Both the position numbers and the translations under genes were made by a program. Below, in pieces: positions 35,203 through 43,393 of a DNA stretch of 64,000 nt (position 1 is the stretch's first letter; every line of letters starts with the position of its first letter). The notes beneath the pieces were generated by a model that worked only from the letters and a program-made list of their open reading frames with translations, was not told the origin of the DNA and ran no database searches. The stretch is from the NCBI GenBank assembly GCA_003600225.1, contig QZFT01000035.1:30121-94120 (forward strand), given 5' to 3'. Origin of the DNA: Pseudonocardiaceae bacterium YIM PH 21723. Its GTDB lineage: Bacteria > Actinomycetota > Actinomycetes > Mycobacteriales > Pseudonocardiaceae.

Positions 35203-36660
35203 ATGCGTAAGAAGTCAACGCTGGGGCGCCTTGCCGCGACCGTGCTGGCCGCCGGTCTGCTGGCCGGCCTCGCCTCGGTCGGTACGGCTCCGGCCGCCCT
35301 GGCCGGTGACCTGCCCGCCGGTGCGCACCGCATCGGTGCGCTGGTCGGCGACAAGCTGATCGTCAAGGAAGGCACCCTCTACGCCCAGTGGGTCGAGGAG
35401 TACGGCGGCAACGTCGCCAAGTTCGAGATCGCCGGCAACCGGATCGGTGTGCTGTTGAAGGACGGCACGCTGATCGTCAAGGAGGGTGACCTCTACGCGA
35501 GCTGGGTCGTCGAGGCCACGGGCGTCAAGGACTTCCGCCTGGCGGGTAACCGGATCGGCATCCTGCGCAATGACAGCTCGGTCGCGGTCAAGGACGGCAA
35601 CCTGAGTGCCGGCTGGGTCGAGCAGATCAGCGGGGTCAAGGACCTGGAGCTGACCCCGAACCGGGTCGGTGTGGTGCTCAATGACGGCACCGCCACCGTC
35701 AAGGAAGGCGACCTGTACGCGGGGTGGGTCAACCAGATGGGCGGCGTCGCCGACCTGGACCTGTCCGCCGACCGCATCGGTGTGCTGCGCGGTGACGGCT
35801 CGCTGGCGGTCAAGGAGTCCAACCTGTACGGCGCCTGGGTCGAGGAGACCCACGACGTCACCCAGTTCAAGCTCGCCGGTTCGATGATCGGTGTGGTGTT
35901 CACCAACGGCACCGCCTCGGTCAAGGAGGGCAACCTCTACGCGCCGTGGATCAACCAGCTCGGTGGCGCCAAGAGCATCCAGATCTCCGGTGACCGCATC
36001 GGTGTCCAGCGCACCGACAACAGCGTGACCGTCAAGGACGGCGGCGTCTACGGGTCCTGGGTCGAGCAGGCCTACGCCGACCAGTTCCGGCTGGCCAACG
36101 CCATCCCGACCGGCGGTGGCGGCCTGGTCAACGTGGGCGACCTGCGCAACATCTACGGCGACGCCTACGCCACCGACATCGTGGCGGCCGGCATCGGCAG
36201 CCTGAACGACGAGATGAACGCGGCCGGCATCACCTCGCCGACCCGTAAGGCGGCGCTGCTGGCCACGCTGAAGCACGAGAGCGGCTTCCGCTACAACGCC
36301 GGTGAGGCCGGCCAGTCCGCCACCTACCGCGGTCGTGGCTACATCCAGCTGACCACCGAGGGCAACTACCGGGCCGCGGGCAACGCCCTGGGGCACGACT
36401 TCGTGAGCCACCCGGAGGACGCGGCCAAGCTGGAGTGGAGTGCCAAGATCATGCGTTGGTACTGGACCCAGGCCCGCAACATCAACTACAGCGCCGACCG
36501 GTACGACATGGGCGGCGTGGGCCGGGACATCGGCTACTCGTACGACCTGGACCCGCAGGAGTCGCTGAACCGCTGCGACGACTACAAGGCCGCGCTGCGG
36601 TACTTCAACGGCGGTTCGCTGCCGGTGCCGGACAGCCAGATCAAGTGCCTGCGTCGCTAG
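35203..36660 (+). CDS. Secreted GH19-like hydrolase with seven-repeat domain
   Basis: A 485-aa secreted protein, ATG 35203 behind GAGGGG. The signal peptide ends near APAALAG. Residues about 45-300 are seven 37-aa repeats of the same kind as in the CHAP protein (RIGVLLKDGTLIVKEG and relatives). Residues about 305-485 are a lysozyme-like GH19 domain with the catalytic Glu in LKHESGFRYN and the signature YRGRGYIQLTTEGNY. Family members cut chitin or the sugar backbone of peptidoglycan. Here the pairing with a CHAP peptidase suggests a cell-wall lytic pair acting on glycan and peptide. Confidence 0.86.
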   Translation: MRKKSTLGRLAATVLAAGLLAGLASVGTAPAALAGDLPAGAHRIGALVGDKLIVKEGTLYAQWVEEYGGNVAKFEIAGNRIGVLLKDGTLIVKEGDLYASWVVEATGVKDFRLAGNRIGILRNDSSVAVKDGNLSAGWVEQISGVKDLELTPNRVGVVLNDGTATVKEGDLYAGWVNQMGGVADLDLSADRIGVLRGDGSLAVKESNLYGAWVEETHDVTQFKLAGSMIGVVFTNGTASVKEGNLYAPWINQLGGAKSIQISGDRIGVQRTDNSVTVKDGGVYGSWVEQAYADQFRLANAIPTGGGGLVNVGDLRNIYGDAYATDIVAAGIGSLNDEMNAAGITSPTRKAALLATLKHESGFRYNAGEAGQSATYRGRGYIQLTTEGNYRAAGNALGHDFVSHPEDAAKLEWSAKIMRWYWTQARNINYSADRYDMGGVGRDIGYSYDLDPQESLNRCDDYKAALRYFNGGSLPVPDSQIKCLRR

Positions 36661-36675
36661 CGGCACGCTGAGCCC

Positions 36676-36706
36676 GATGGCCCCGACCACACCGGTCGGG
36701 GCCATC
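36676..36706 (+). terminator. Intrinsic terminator after GH19-like gene
   Basis: Perfect 13-bp stem GATGGCCCCGACC with loop ACACC, 15 bases after the stop. The stem is identical to the one at 32547-32576. Confidence 0.85.
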
Positions 36707-36863
36707 GGCATAGTGTCCGACTATCGCTCTCCTGTGGTGAATCTCGAATCGATAACGGCGTCATACGCCCGGGCGGGTCGACTCCCTGTGGATGACAGCT
36801 CCCGGCTGCTTGCCGCCCGCTCCCCGCATGGCAAGCCGCTGACCTGTGACGACAGGGATGATC

Positions 36864-38726
36864 ATGGCGGTAATGTCGACAGAGACACGGTCCTTCCGGA
36901 TGCCTCGCGCCCGGCGGATGACGGTCGCGAACGGCCTGTTCAGCGGCCCGGGCCCGGCCGTACCCGATGAGTTGTACATCACTGTGCAGCGCGGCGAGAT
37001 CCGGTTGGACCGGCGGCGGATCCTGCTCGCCCAGCACAGCGCGATCAGCACCAACACCTACTTCGGCCGGTTCCCGGCGTCCGGCTGGCAGCAGTGCACC
37101 GACGTCGCCGAGGTGCAGCTGGAGGTGCGGCTGACCGGCGCCGGGCACATCGCGCTGTGTGCGGAGGACGCCAAGGGCCGGATCCGGGAGATGTCCGCCC
37201 TGGAGGTGCGGGACTGCGTGAACAGCACCATCCGGCTGTCCGCCAAGATCGACCCGCTCAGCGGCGTCACCGCGCTGTGGTTCGAGGCGGCGACCGAGGA
37301 GGACGGGCTGCAGGTCGAAGGCCTGGCCTGGACGGTCCCCGCCCATCAGGGCCGGCGGCCGACCCACCTGGTCGTGTGCACCGCCGATCGGGCCGGGCAG
37401 CTGATGGGCAGCCTGCTGCGGCTGGCCCGCGACCAGGAGGCGCTGGGACTGCTGGACGCGATCCACATCGTCGACCAGGGAACCGCCCGGCTGGATCAGG
37501 CGCCCGGCTTCACCCGGCTCGCCGAGGGCCTGGGGCCCAAGCTGCGGTACCGGCGGCAGTCGGAGCTCGACCCCGTCTGGGGGCTGACCAGGGGCATGCT
37601 CGACGCGGGCCCGGACGCCGACGTGCTGCTGCTGGCCGACGACATGGTCCTAGAGCCGGATTCGCTGGTCCGGCTCATCGCGTTCGCCGCGAACACCAGC
37701 GCCCCGGTGCTGGTGCGCGGCCAGCAGGTGAGTCCCGGAACCGACACCTCACCGCCGCTGCCGGAGCCCGATCGCCCCCTGGAGGAGGCCGCCGTCGACC
37801 GGCATCCCGTGCAGGACCGGAAGAACCTGTGGGCCTGCTGCCTGATCCCGGCCGAGGTGATCGCCGATGTCGGCCTGCCGCTGCCGATGGCCAGCCGGTG
37901 GTCCGATGTCGAGTTCGGCCTGCGGGTCCGGCGCGGCGGCCACCGTACGGTGACCCTGCCCGGCACGGCGCTCTGGCAGCTCGCGATGCCGGGCAGCGAG
38001 CTCCGCGAGTACTACGAGCTGCGCAACAGGCTGATCACCTCGGCGCTGCACGGCGAGTTCAAGGTGAAGAAACTGATCAAGGAGCTGCGCCGGGACCTGT
38101 ACCTGGACCTGGCCGGTCTGCGGTACGCCATGGTCGCCATGCGGCTGAAGGCCGTGGAGGACTTCCTGCTCGGCCCGAACGTGCTGGCGGGCAACCTGCA
38201 CGTGCGCGAGGAGGTGCGTGTCCGGCTGGCCCCCTACCCGGACGCCGTCACGTACCCGGTGTCCAGCATCCCCGACATCAACCCGGACGAGCTGTCCCTG
38301 CTCATCCCCGGCCCGGCGCCGGAACGGCCGGGCTGGACACTCGGCTGGCGGCTGCTCCGCCAGTTCGTCGGTGCGCGCAAGGGCAGCGCGGCGGTGCGGG
38401 AGCGGGAGGCGCAGTGGTGGCTGACCTCGACCCTGCGCACGGTGGTGGTCACCGACGCGACGCAGACGGGTGCCAAGGTGCGCAGGCTCAACGCCAAGAC
38501 CCACCGCCGGCTGTACGGCGAGATACGCGGCACGCTACGACGGCTGCGCAGCCGGGCGCCGGATGTCCGCACGGAGTTCGAGGCCGCGCTGCCGAAACTG
38601 ACCAGCCGCACGGCGTGGGCGGGCCTGCTCGGCAAGGACTCGGTGGTCCCGATCCACAACACCGAGCTCGCCGCACCGCCGCCGCAGCACTCCAGGGACA
38701 GCCTGCCCCGCCAGCGTGGCGCCTAG
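36864..38726 (+). CDS. Degenerate GlfT2 paralogue
   Basis: A 620-aa protein with the same layout as GlfT2: N-terminal beta domain, GT-A core and helical C-terminus (YYELRNRLITSALHGEF matches HLRNRLVVAALHG). Key residues are changed. The metal motif DDD is Ala258-Asp259-Asp260 (LADDMVLEPDS), WDD is W-Ser347-Asp348 (WSDVEFG), and the metal His is Gln372 (ALWQLAMP). Two of three expected metal ligands are gone. ATG 36864 is favoured by AGGG six bases upstream; GTG 36846 is possible. It ends convergent with glfT1, overlapping by 4 bases. It may be a regulatory pseudoenzyme or have a new chemistry. Confidence 0.85.
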   Translation: MAVMSTETRSFRMPRARRMTVANGLFSGPGPAVPDELYITVQRGEIRLDRRRILLAQHSAISTNTYFGRFPASGWQQCTDVAEVQLEVRLTGAGHIALCAEDAKGRIREMSALEVRDCVNSTIRLSAKIDPLSGVTALWFEAATEEDGLQVEGLAWTVPAHQGRRPTHLVVCTADRAGQLMGSLLRLARDQEALGLLDAIHIVDQGTARLDQAPGFTRLAEGLGPKLRYRRQSELDPVWGLTRGMLDAGPDADVLLLADDMVLEPDSLVRLIAFAANTSAPVLVRGQQVSPGTDTSPPLPEPDRPLEEAAVDRHPVQDRKNLWACCLIPAEVIADVGLPLPMASRWSDVEFGLRVRRGGHRTVTLPGTALWQLAMPGSELREYYELRNRLITSALHGEFKVKKLIKELRRDLYLDLAGLRYAMVAMRLKAVEDFLLGPNVLAGNLHVREEVRVRLAPYPDAVTYPVSSIPDINPDELSLLIPGPAPERPGWTLGWRLLRQFVGARKGSAAVREREAQWWLTSTLRTVVVTDATQTGAKVRRLNAKTHRRLYGEIRGTLRRLRSRAPDVRTEFEAALPKLTSRTAWAGLLGKDSVVPIHNTELAAPPPQHSRDSLPRQRGA

Positions 38727-39616
38727 AAGCGGAAGAAGTGCTCGTTGCGGCCCTTGCGGACCAGCTTCAGCCACTCCACGAAGGCCTTCGGGTCGCGCTT
38801 CTGACCGAGGAAGTACAGGCCGAAGCGGAACACCTCCAGCAGGCCCAGCTTGCGCATGCCCGGCTGGGACAGCAGGTAACCGCGGTTGCGGTAGGTGTAG
38901 TACCGCTTCACCGCGCTGTCCGGGTCCTGCGCGTGGAACCGGCCACCCAGCATCGGCTTGAACTCGTCCGAGCCGTCCGGGTGCAGGTAGCGGGCCTTGA
39001 GGCTGGTGCCGAAGGGCAGGCCGGAGCGGACCAGCCTGCGGTGCACCTCGACCTCGTCGCCCCGCAGGAACAGCCGCAGGTCCGGCACGCCCACCACGTC
39101 CAGCGTGGACGAGCGGAACAGGGCGCCGTTGAACAGCGAGGCGATCCCGGGCAGGAAGTCCGTGCCCAGGTCGCCGGTCTGCCGCTTCCAGGTGAGGCCG
39201 CGGCGCAACGGGAAGGCGAGGGTGTCCGGCGCGTCGATGTTGACCACCATGGGGGAGATCTCGGCGAGGTTCCGCCGCTCCGCCTCCTCCAGCAGGGTGG
39301 CCAGCACGTGCGCGTCGGCCGGCCGGCCGTCGTCGTCCGCGCACCACACCCAGCTGGCGCCCATGGCCAGGGCGTGCAGCATGCCGAGCGCGAATCCGCC
39401 GGCGCCGCCCAGGTTGTGGTGCGAGGGCAGCCAGGTGGCGGGCAGGCCGCTGGCCTTGATGATCGGCTCGGCCGACTGGTCCGGGCCGTTGTCCACCACG
39501 ATGAGGTGGTCGATCGGCCGGGTCTGCGCGGCGAGCACCTTCAGCGACTGCTCCAGCAGCTCCAGCCGGTGCCGAGTGACCACGACCGCGACGACGGAAC
39601 CCTCACCGAGGCTCAT
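38723..39616 (-). CDS. glfT1: Galactofuranosyltransferase GlfT1 (GT2)
   Basis: A 297-aa GT2 enzyme that adds the first galactofuranose residues to the rhamnosyl-GlcNAc lipid primer. Motifs: VVAVVVTRHRLELLEQSL, LIVVDNGPDQSAEP, the family's NLGGAGGFALGMLHAL, metal site ADDDGRPAD near residue 93, and FLRGDEVEVHRRL. Its ATGA overlaps the stop of the ABC ATPase gene, and gene order (ATPase-GlfT1 beside permease) matches the mycobacterial Rv3781-Rv3783 block, which supports the specific name. Confidence 0.92.
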   Translation of the reverse strand: MSLGEGSVVAVVVTRHRLELLEQSLKVLAAQTRPIDHLIVVDNGPDQSAEPIIKASGLPATWLPSHHNLGGAGGFALGMLHALAMGASWVWCADDDGRPADAHVLATLLEEAERRNLAEISPMVVNIDAPDTLAFPLRRGLTWKRQTGDLGTDFLPGIASLFNGALFRSSTLDVVGVPDLRLFLRGDEVEVHRRLVRSGLPFGTSLKARYLHPDGSDEFKPMLGGRFHAQDPDSAVKRYYTYRNRGYLLSQPGMRKLGLLEVFRFGLYFLGQKRDPKAFVEWLKLVRKGRNEHFFRF

Positions 39617-40425
39617 GCGCGCTCACTCACCAGTTCTTTTGGGTCCGAGATGCGGTCCAACACATCCTGGGGGTAGTTCTCGAACGGGTCGTGACCCTTG
39701 TAGCTGGTCAGCACGCTGCGCAGCGAACCCTGCTCGCGCATCCGGCCCTTGTCCATCCAGATCGCGGTGTTGCACAGGTCGACCAGGAACTCGTCCGAGT
39801 GCGAGGCGAACACCAGCAGACCGGACCGCTTGACCAGGTCGTTCAGCCGCTCACGGGCGCGGGCCATGAAGTCCGCGTCCACCGCGCCGATGCCCTCGTC
39901 CAGCAGCAGGATCTCCGGGTCGATCGAGGTCACCACGCCGATGGCCAGCCGTACCCGCATGCCGGTGGAGTAGGTGCGCAGCGGCATGGATAGGAAGTTG
40001 CCCAGCTCGGTGAAGTCGGCGATGTCGTCGACCCGCTTCTCCATCTGCTTGCGGCTCATGCCCAGGAACAGGCCGCGCACCATGATGTTCTCGTAGCCGG
40101 AGATCTCCGGGTCCATGCCGACGCCGAGGTCGAAGACCGGGGCCACCCGGCCGACGATCTTCGCGCTGCCGCGGGTGGGCTCGTAGATGCCGGAGAGCAG
40201 CCGCAGCAGCGTGGACTTGCCCGCGCCGTTGTGGCCGACCAGGCCGACCCGGTCACCGAACTTCAGCGACACGGTGATGTCCCGCAGCGCCTCGATCACC
40301 GGCACGCCGGAGTCGGCGCTGATGTTGCCGCCGGCCTTGCCCATGATGATTTTCTTGAAGGAACGGCTCTTCGCGTCGAAGATCGGGAAGTCGACCGAGG
40401 CGTTCCAGACGTCAATGCTGACCAT
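39613..40425 (-). CDS. wzt: Galactan exporter ATPase (Wzt-like)
   Basis: A 270-aa ABC ATPase of the polysaccharide/teichoic-acid export type. Walker A is GHNGAGKSTLL (about residue 64), the signature YSTGMRVRLA, Walker B ILLLDEGIGAVD, and the switch His in FASHSDEF. It has no C-terminal substrate-binding domain. It pairs with the permease gene 13 bases upstream and is coupled to glfT1. It likely energises export of lipid-linked galactan to the outer face of the membrane. Confidence 0.92.
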   Translation of the reverse strand: MVSIDVWNASVDFPIFDAKSRSFKKIIMGKAGGNISADSGVPVIEALRDITVSLKFGDRVGLVGHNGAGKSTLLRLLSGIYEPTRGSAKIVGRVAPVFDLGVGMDPEISGYENIMVRGLFLGMSRKQMEKRVDDIADFTELGNFLSMPLRTYSTGMRVRLAIGVVTSIDPEILLLDEGIGAVDADFMARARERLNDLVKRSGLLVFASHSDEFLVDLCNTAIWMDKGRMREQGSLRSVLTSYKGHDPFENYPQDVLDRISDPKELVSERA

Positions 40426-40438
40426 GTGTTTGCCTCAC

Positions 40439-41356
40439 TCAGACCCAGTAGGAGACGCGAGCACGGTAGTTGCGCAGAGCGAGAAGTGCCAGGCCCCAGC
40501 CGAAGATCGTCAGACCACCGACGATCGCCCAGCTGTGCCAGTGGATCTGCTGACCGAGCAACGGAGCCCGCACGATGTCCACGTAGTGGTACAGCGGGTT
40601 GGATTCCACGACGTACTTCTGCCAGGTGGGCCGGGCACCGCCCAGCGAGTTCTTCTTGTTCAGCGCGTCGGCGAACCAGACGATCGGCGTCATGAAGAAC
40701 AGCAGCTGCATCAGGCTGCCGATGACCGGCGGGATGTCCCGGAACCGGGTGGCGATGATGCCGAACAGCATGGTCACCCACACCGAGTTGACCACCAGCA
40801 GCACGAAGGCCGGGATGGCCAGCAGCACGGTCCAGCCGATGCCGGGATTCCACGAGCCCCCCTCGATCAGCTGGTAGGGGTTCGTCATCGTCTTGAAGAA
40901 GATCGCCGCGACGATGAAGTAGATGACCAGGTTGTGCGCGAAGAACAGCACCTGGCGCCAGACCGTGCGGAAGATGTGCACGCTGATCGGCGCGGGCAGA
41001 TGCTTGATCAGGCCCTCATTGGCGATGAAGGCCTCGGTACCTTCCAGCACGCAGTTGTTGATGAAGTTCCAGATGATGAAGCCCACGGTGATGTAGGGCA
41101 GGAACGTGTTGATCGTGGAACCGAGGATCGCCGAGTAGAGCAGGCCCAGCGCGCAGGCGGTGACGGCCATGCTGATGGTGATCCACAGCGGACCGATCAC
41201 CGAGCGGCGGTACCGCTGCTTGATGTCCTGCCAGCCGAGGTAGCCCCAAAGTTCGCGGTGCTGCCAGGCCGAGGTGATATCGCCGATTGCCCTGCTCCAG
41301 CTGCGGTAGCTCGGCTGGGCGGGCGCCGGGGGAGTTTCTAGAGTGGCGGCTTGCAC
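40439..41356 (-). CDS. wzm: Galactan exporter permease (Wzm-like)
   Basis: A 305-aa ABC-2 permease with an amphipathic N-terminus (WGYLGWQDIKQRYRRSVIGP, the classical Wzm/TagG motif) and six membrane helices. GTG 41356 is chosen because the longer frame back to 41500 runs through a hairpin repeat (41457-41505) and looks artificial; no strong ribosome site is visible, so the start is uncertain. It forms an operon with wzt and glfT1. By comparison with mycobacteria it would flip the galactan intermediate across the membrane. Confidence 0.9.
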   Translation of the reverse strand: MQAATLETPPAPAQPSYRSWSRAIGDITSAWQHRELWGYLGWQDIKQRYRRSVIGPLWITISMAVTACALGLLYSAILGSTINTFLPYITVGFIIWNFINNCVLEGTEAFIANEGLIKHLPAPISVHIFRTVWRQVLFFAHNLVIYFIVAAIFFKTMTNPYQLIEGGSWNPGIGWTVLLAIPAFVLLVVNSVWVTMLFGIIATRFRDIPPVIGSLMQLLFFMTPIVWFADALNKKNSLGGARPTWQKYVVESNPLYHYVDIVRAPLLGQQIHWHSWAIVGGLTIFGWGLALLALRNYRARVSYWV

Positions 41357-41456
41357 AAGAGGAGAGGGTACCGACGCCTCCTGAGAGCCGGACGATGGGC
41401 TGTCAATGCCCGGAAAGACTCTTTCCGGATACAAGGGGTCCAGACTCCGTTGGTCT

Positions 41457-41505
41457 CGAAGTTGACGAAGTTCGGGAAAGAACGTCCCGAACCTCGTCAA
41501 CTTCG
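41457..41505. terminator. Dispersed hairpin family, copy 3
   Basis: Arms CGAAGTTGACGAAGTTCGGGA and TCCCGAACCTCGTCAACTTCG. Compared with copies 1 and 2, GGC is changed to TGA in one arm and to the matching bases in the other, so pairing is kept. It lies 11 bases after the bpa stop and separates bpa from wzm transcription. Confidence 0.75.
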
Positions 41506-41515
41506 GGGTCAGGGA

Positions 41516-42091
41516 TTACAGGTACTGGCCGTGACCGGGGTTCTCGCCCTTGTCCGGGGTGAGCCCCGGCATCGCGCTGGCGCCGGGCGGCAGTGCGCCG
41601 CGGCGCATCTGCTCCAGCTGCACGCGGGCCGCCATCTGCTGGGCGAACAGGGCGGTCTGGATGCCGTGGAACAGGCCCTCCAGCCAGCCGACCAGCTGCG
41701 CCTGGGCGATCCGCAGCTCCGCGTCCGAGGGGGTCTGGCCATCGGTGAACGGCAGCGAGAGGCGTTCCAGCTCATCGCGCAGTTCGGGGGCCAGGCCCTC
41801 TTCCAGTTCTCGTATGGACGAGGCGTGGATCTCCTTGAGCCGGTTGCGGCTCGCCTCGTCCAGCGGAGCCGCCCGGACCTCCTCGAGCAGCTGCTTGATC
41901 ATCGTGCCGATCCGCATGACCTTGGCCGGCTGCTCGATTCCGCTGGACACAGCGCCGCCCTCCTCGCCGTCGGCAGCCATGGCGCCCGCGAGGCCACCGG
42001 GGATCTTGACGGTCCCCACCGGTACGCCGTCCGCTCCGACGACGACCACCTCGTCTTCGCCGTTCTCGCCGTTGTTGGCACTCACGTTCAT
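41516..42091 (-). CDS. bpa: Bacterial proteasome activator Bpa
   Basis: A 191-aa protein of the Bpa/PafE (DUF2587) family, an ATP-independent ring that opens the 20S proteasome gate and feeds unfolded proteins. The central helical part (KVMRIGTMIKQLLEEVRAAP, then LVGWLEGLFHGIQTALFAQQ) matches the four-helix core. The last four residues are GQYL (188-191), the proteasome-docking motif of the family. The acidic N-terminal tail (ENGEDEVVVVGADG) is typical. In mycobacteria the orthologue (Rv3780) also neighbours the galactan exporter genes. Confidence 0.95.
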   Translation of the reverse strand: MNVSANNGENGEDEVVVVGADGVPVGTVKIPGGLAGAMAADGEEGGAVSSGIEQPAKVMRIGTMIKQLLEEVRAAPLDEASRNRLKEIHASSIRELEEGLAPELRDELERLSLPFTDGQTPSDAELRIAQAQLVGWLEGLFHGIQTALFAQQMAARVQLEQMRRGALPPGASAMPGLTPDKGENPGHGQYL

Positions 42092-42193
42092 GCCTCCATA
42101 CTGGCCTGAATCGACTGAAGCCGGGCAGTCGGGGAGGTGAACGCCACCAACCCGATAGCGACGCGACTTGTCCGCGACCGTACGGTGTCACCC

Positions 42194-43393
42194 ATGGCCT
42201 TCGACGTCGCTCGGATCCGCGGGTTGTTTCCCGCCTTGGGCGATGGCTGGGTTCACCTGGACGCCGCCATGGGGATGCAGGTCCCTGAGCAGGTCGCCAC
42301 GGCCGTGTCCACCGCCATGCGCGCACCGGTCTCCGGACCGGGTGGCATCTTCCCCGCCTCGCAGCGGGCGGAGGCCATCGTGGACGCCGCGCGCCGGGCG
42401 GTCGCCGACCTGGTCGACTGCGACCCGGCCGGGGTGGTGCTCGGCCCCAGTGCCCCCGCCCTGCTGTTACGGCTGGCCGACGCGATGTCGGACGGCTGGC
42501 TGCTCGGCGATGAAGTGGTGGTCTCCCGGTTGGACCACCCGTCCAACGTGGTGCCCTGGGTACGCGCCGTGCAGCGCGCCGGTGGTTCCGCCCGCTGGGC
42601 GGAGATCGACATCGAGACCTGCGAACTGCCGTCCTGGCAGTACAGCGAGCTGCTGAGCCCGCACACCAAGGTCGTCGCGGTGACCGCCGCCTCCGGCTCG
42701 GTCGGCACCCGGACCGAGGTCCGGCAGATCGCCGACCAGGCCAAGGAAGTGGGCGCGCTGGTCGTGGTGGACGCCACGGCGGCCGCGTCCTCGGTACCCA
42801 TGGACCTGGACGCGATGGGCGCCGACGTGGTCGTGGTGTCCGCATCGGCCTGGGGTGGCCCGCCGGTCGGCGCGCTCGCCTTCCGCGACCCGGTGGTCCT
42901 GGACCGGATCGCCCCGGCGGCCCTGGATCCCCTGGCCCGTGGCCCGGAGCGGCTGGAGCTGGGCCCGCACGCGTACCCGATGCTCGCCGGCCTGGTCGCG
43001 TCGGTGGACTACCTGGCGGAACTGGACGACCTGGCGGTCGGTTCGCGTCGCTCGCGGATCGAGACATCGCTGTCATCGGTGCGTGCCTACCAGGCCGGAC
43101 TACTGGCCAACCTGCTCGGCGAGCTGCGCTCGCTGCGTGGCGTGATGGTCATCGGCGACGCCATGCGCCGGGTCCCGTCGGTGGCGTTCACCGTGTCCGG
43201 GATCAAGGCCGTCGAGGTGGTCCAGCATCTGGCCGATCGCGGCCTGTGTACCTTTGCCGACCCGGGAGCACACGGTGTGTTCTCCACACTCGGACTCGGT
43301 GAGGTGGGTGGCGCGGTGCGAATCGGCCTGGCGCACTACACGACCTCGGCAGAGGTGGATCAGCTGGTACGAGCCGTGGCGGAACTCGGTTGA
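42194..43393 (+). CDS. Class-V aminotransferase-fold protein lacking the PLP lysine
   Basis: A 399-aa protein with the fold of cysteine desulfurases and other class-V aminotransferases: RLDHPSNVVPWVRA, VTAASGSVGT, VVVDATAAASSVPMD (Asp that binds the pyridoxal nitrogen). At the place where these enzymes have the Schiff-base Lys (SxHKxxGP), the sequence reads Ser216-Ala-Ser-Ala-Trp220-GGPP, with no lysine. It resembles Rv3778c, which occupies the same place near bpa in mycobacteria. Its stop overlaps the methyltransferase start (TTGA). Without lysine, normal transamination is unlikely. Confidence 0.82.
   Translation: MAFDVARIRGLFPALGDGWVHLDAAMGMQVPEQVATAVSTAMRAPVSGPGGIFPASQRAEAIVDAARRAVADLVDCDPAGVVLGPSAPALLLRLADAMSDGWLLGDEVVVSRLDHPSNVVPWVRAVQRAGGSARWAEIDIETCELPSWQYSELLSPHTKVVAVTAASGSVGTRTEVRQIADQAKEVGALVVVDATAAASSVPMDLDAMGADVVVVSASAWGGPPVGALAFRDPVVLDRIAPAALDPLARGPERLELGPHAYPMLAGLVASVDYLAELDDLAVGSRRSRIETSLSSVRAYQAGLLANLLGELRSLRGVMVIGDAMRRVPSVAFTVSGIKAVEVVQHLADRGLCTFADPGAHGVFSTLGLGEVGGAVRIGLAHYTTSAEVDQLVRAVAELG

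Noticed and set aside
33507..35375. A 622-codon minus-strand frame opposite the CHAP hydrolase gene, with its own periodic pattern
   Set aside because: Periodicity simply mirrors the 37-residue repeats on the plus strand, which have a signal peptide and catalytic motifs.
37094..39676. An 860-codon plus-strand frame crossing the GlfT2 paralogue and glfT1
   Set aside because: It spans two convergent real genes in the wrong frame and gives Arg/Gly/Pro-rich nonsense without domains.
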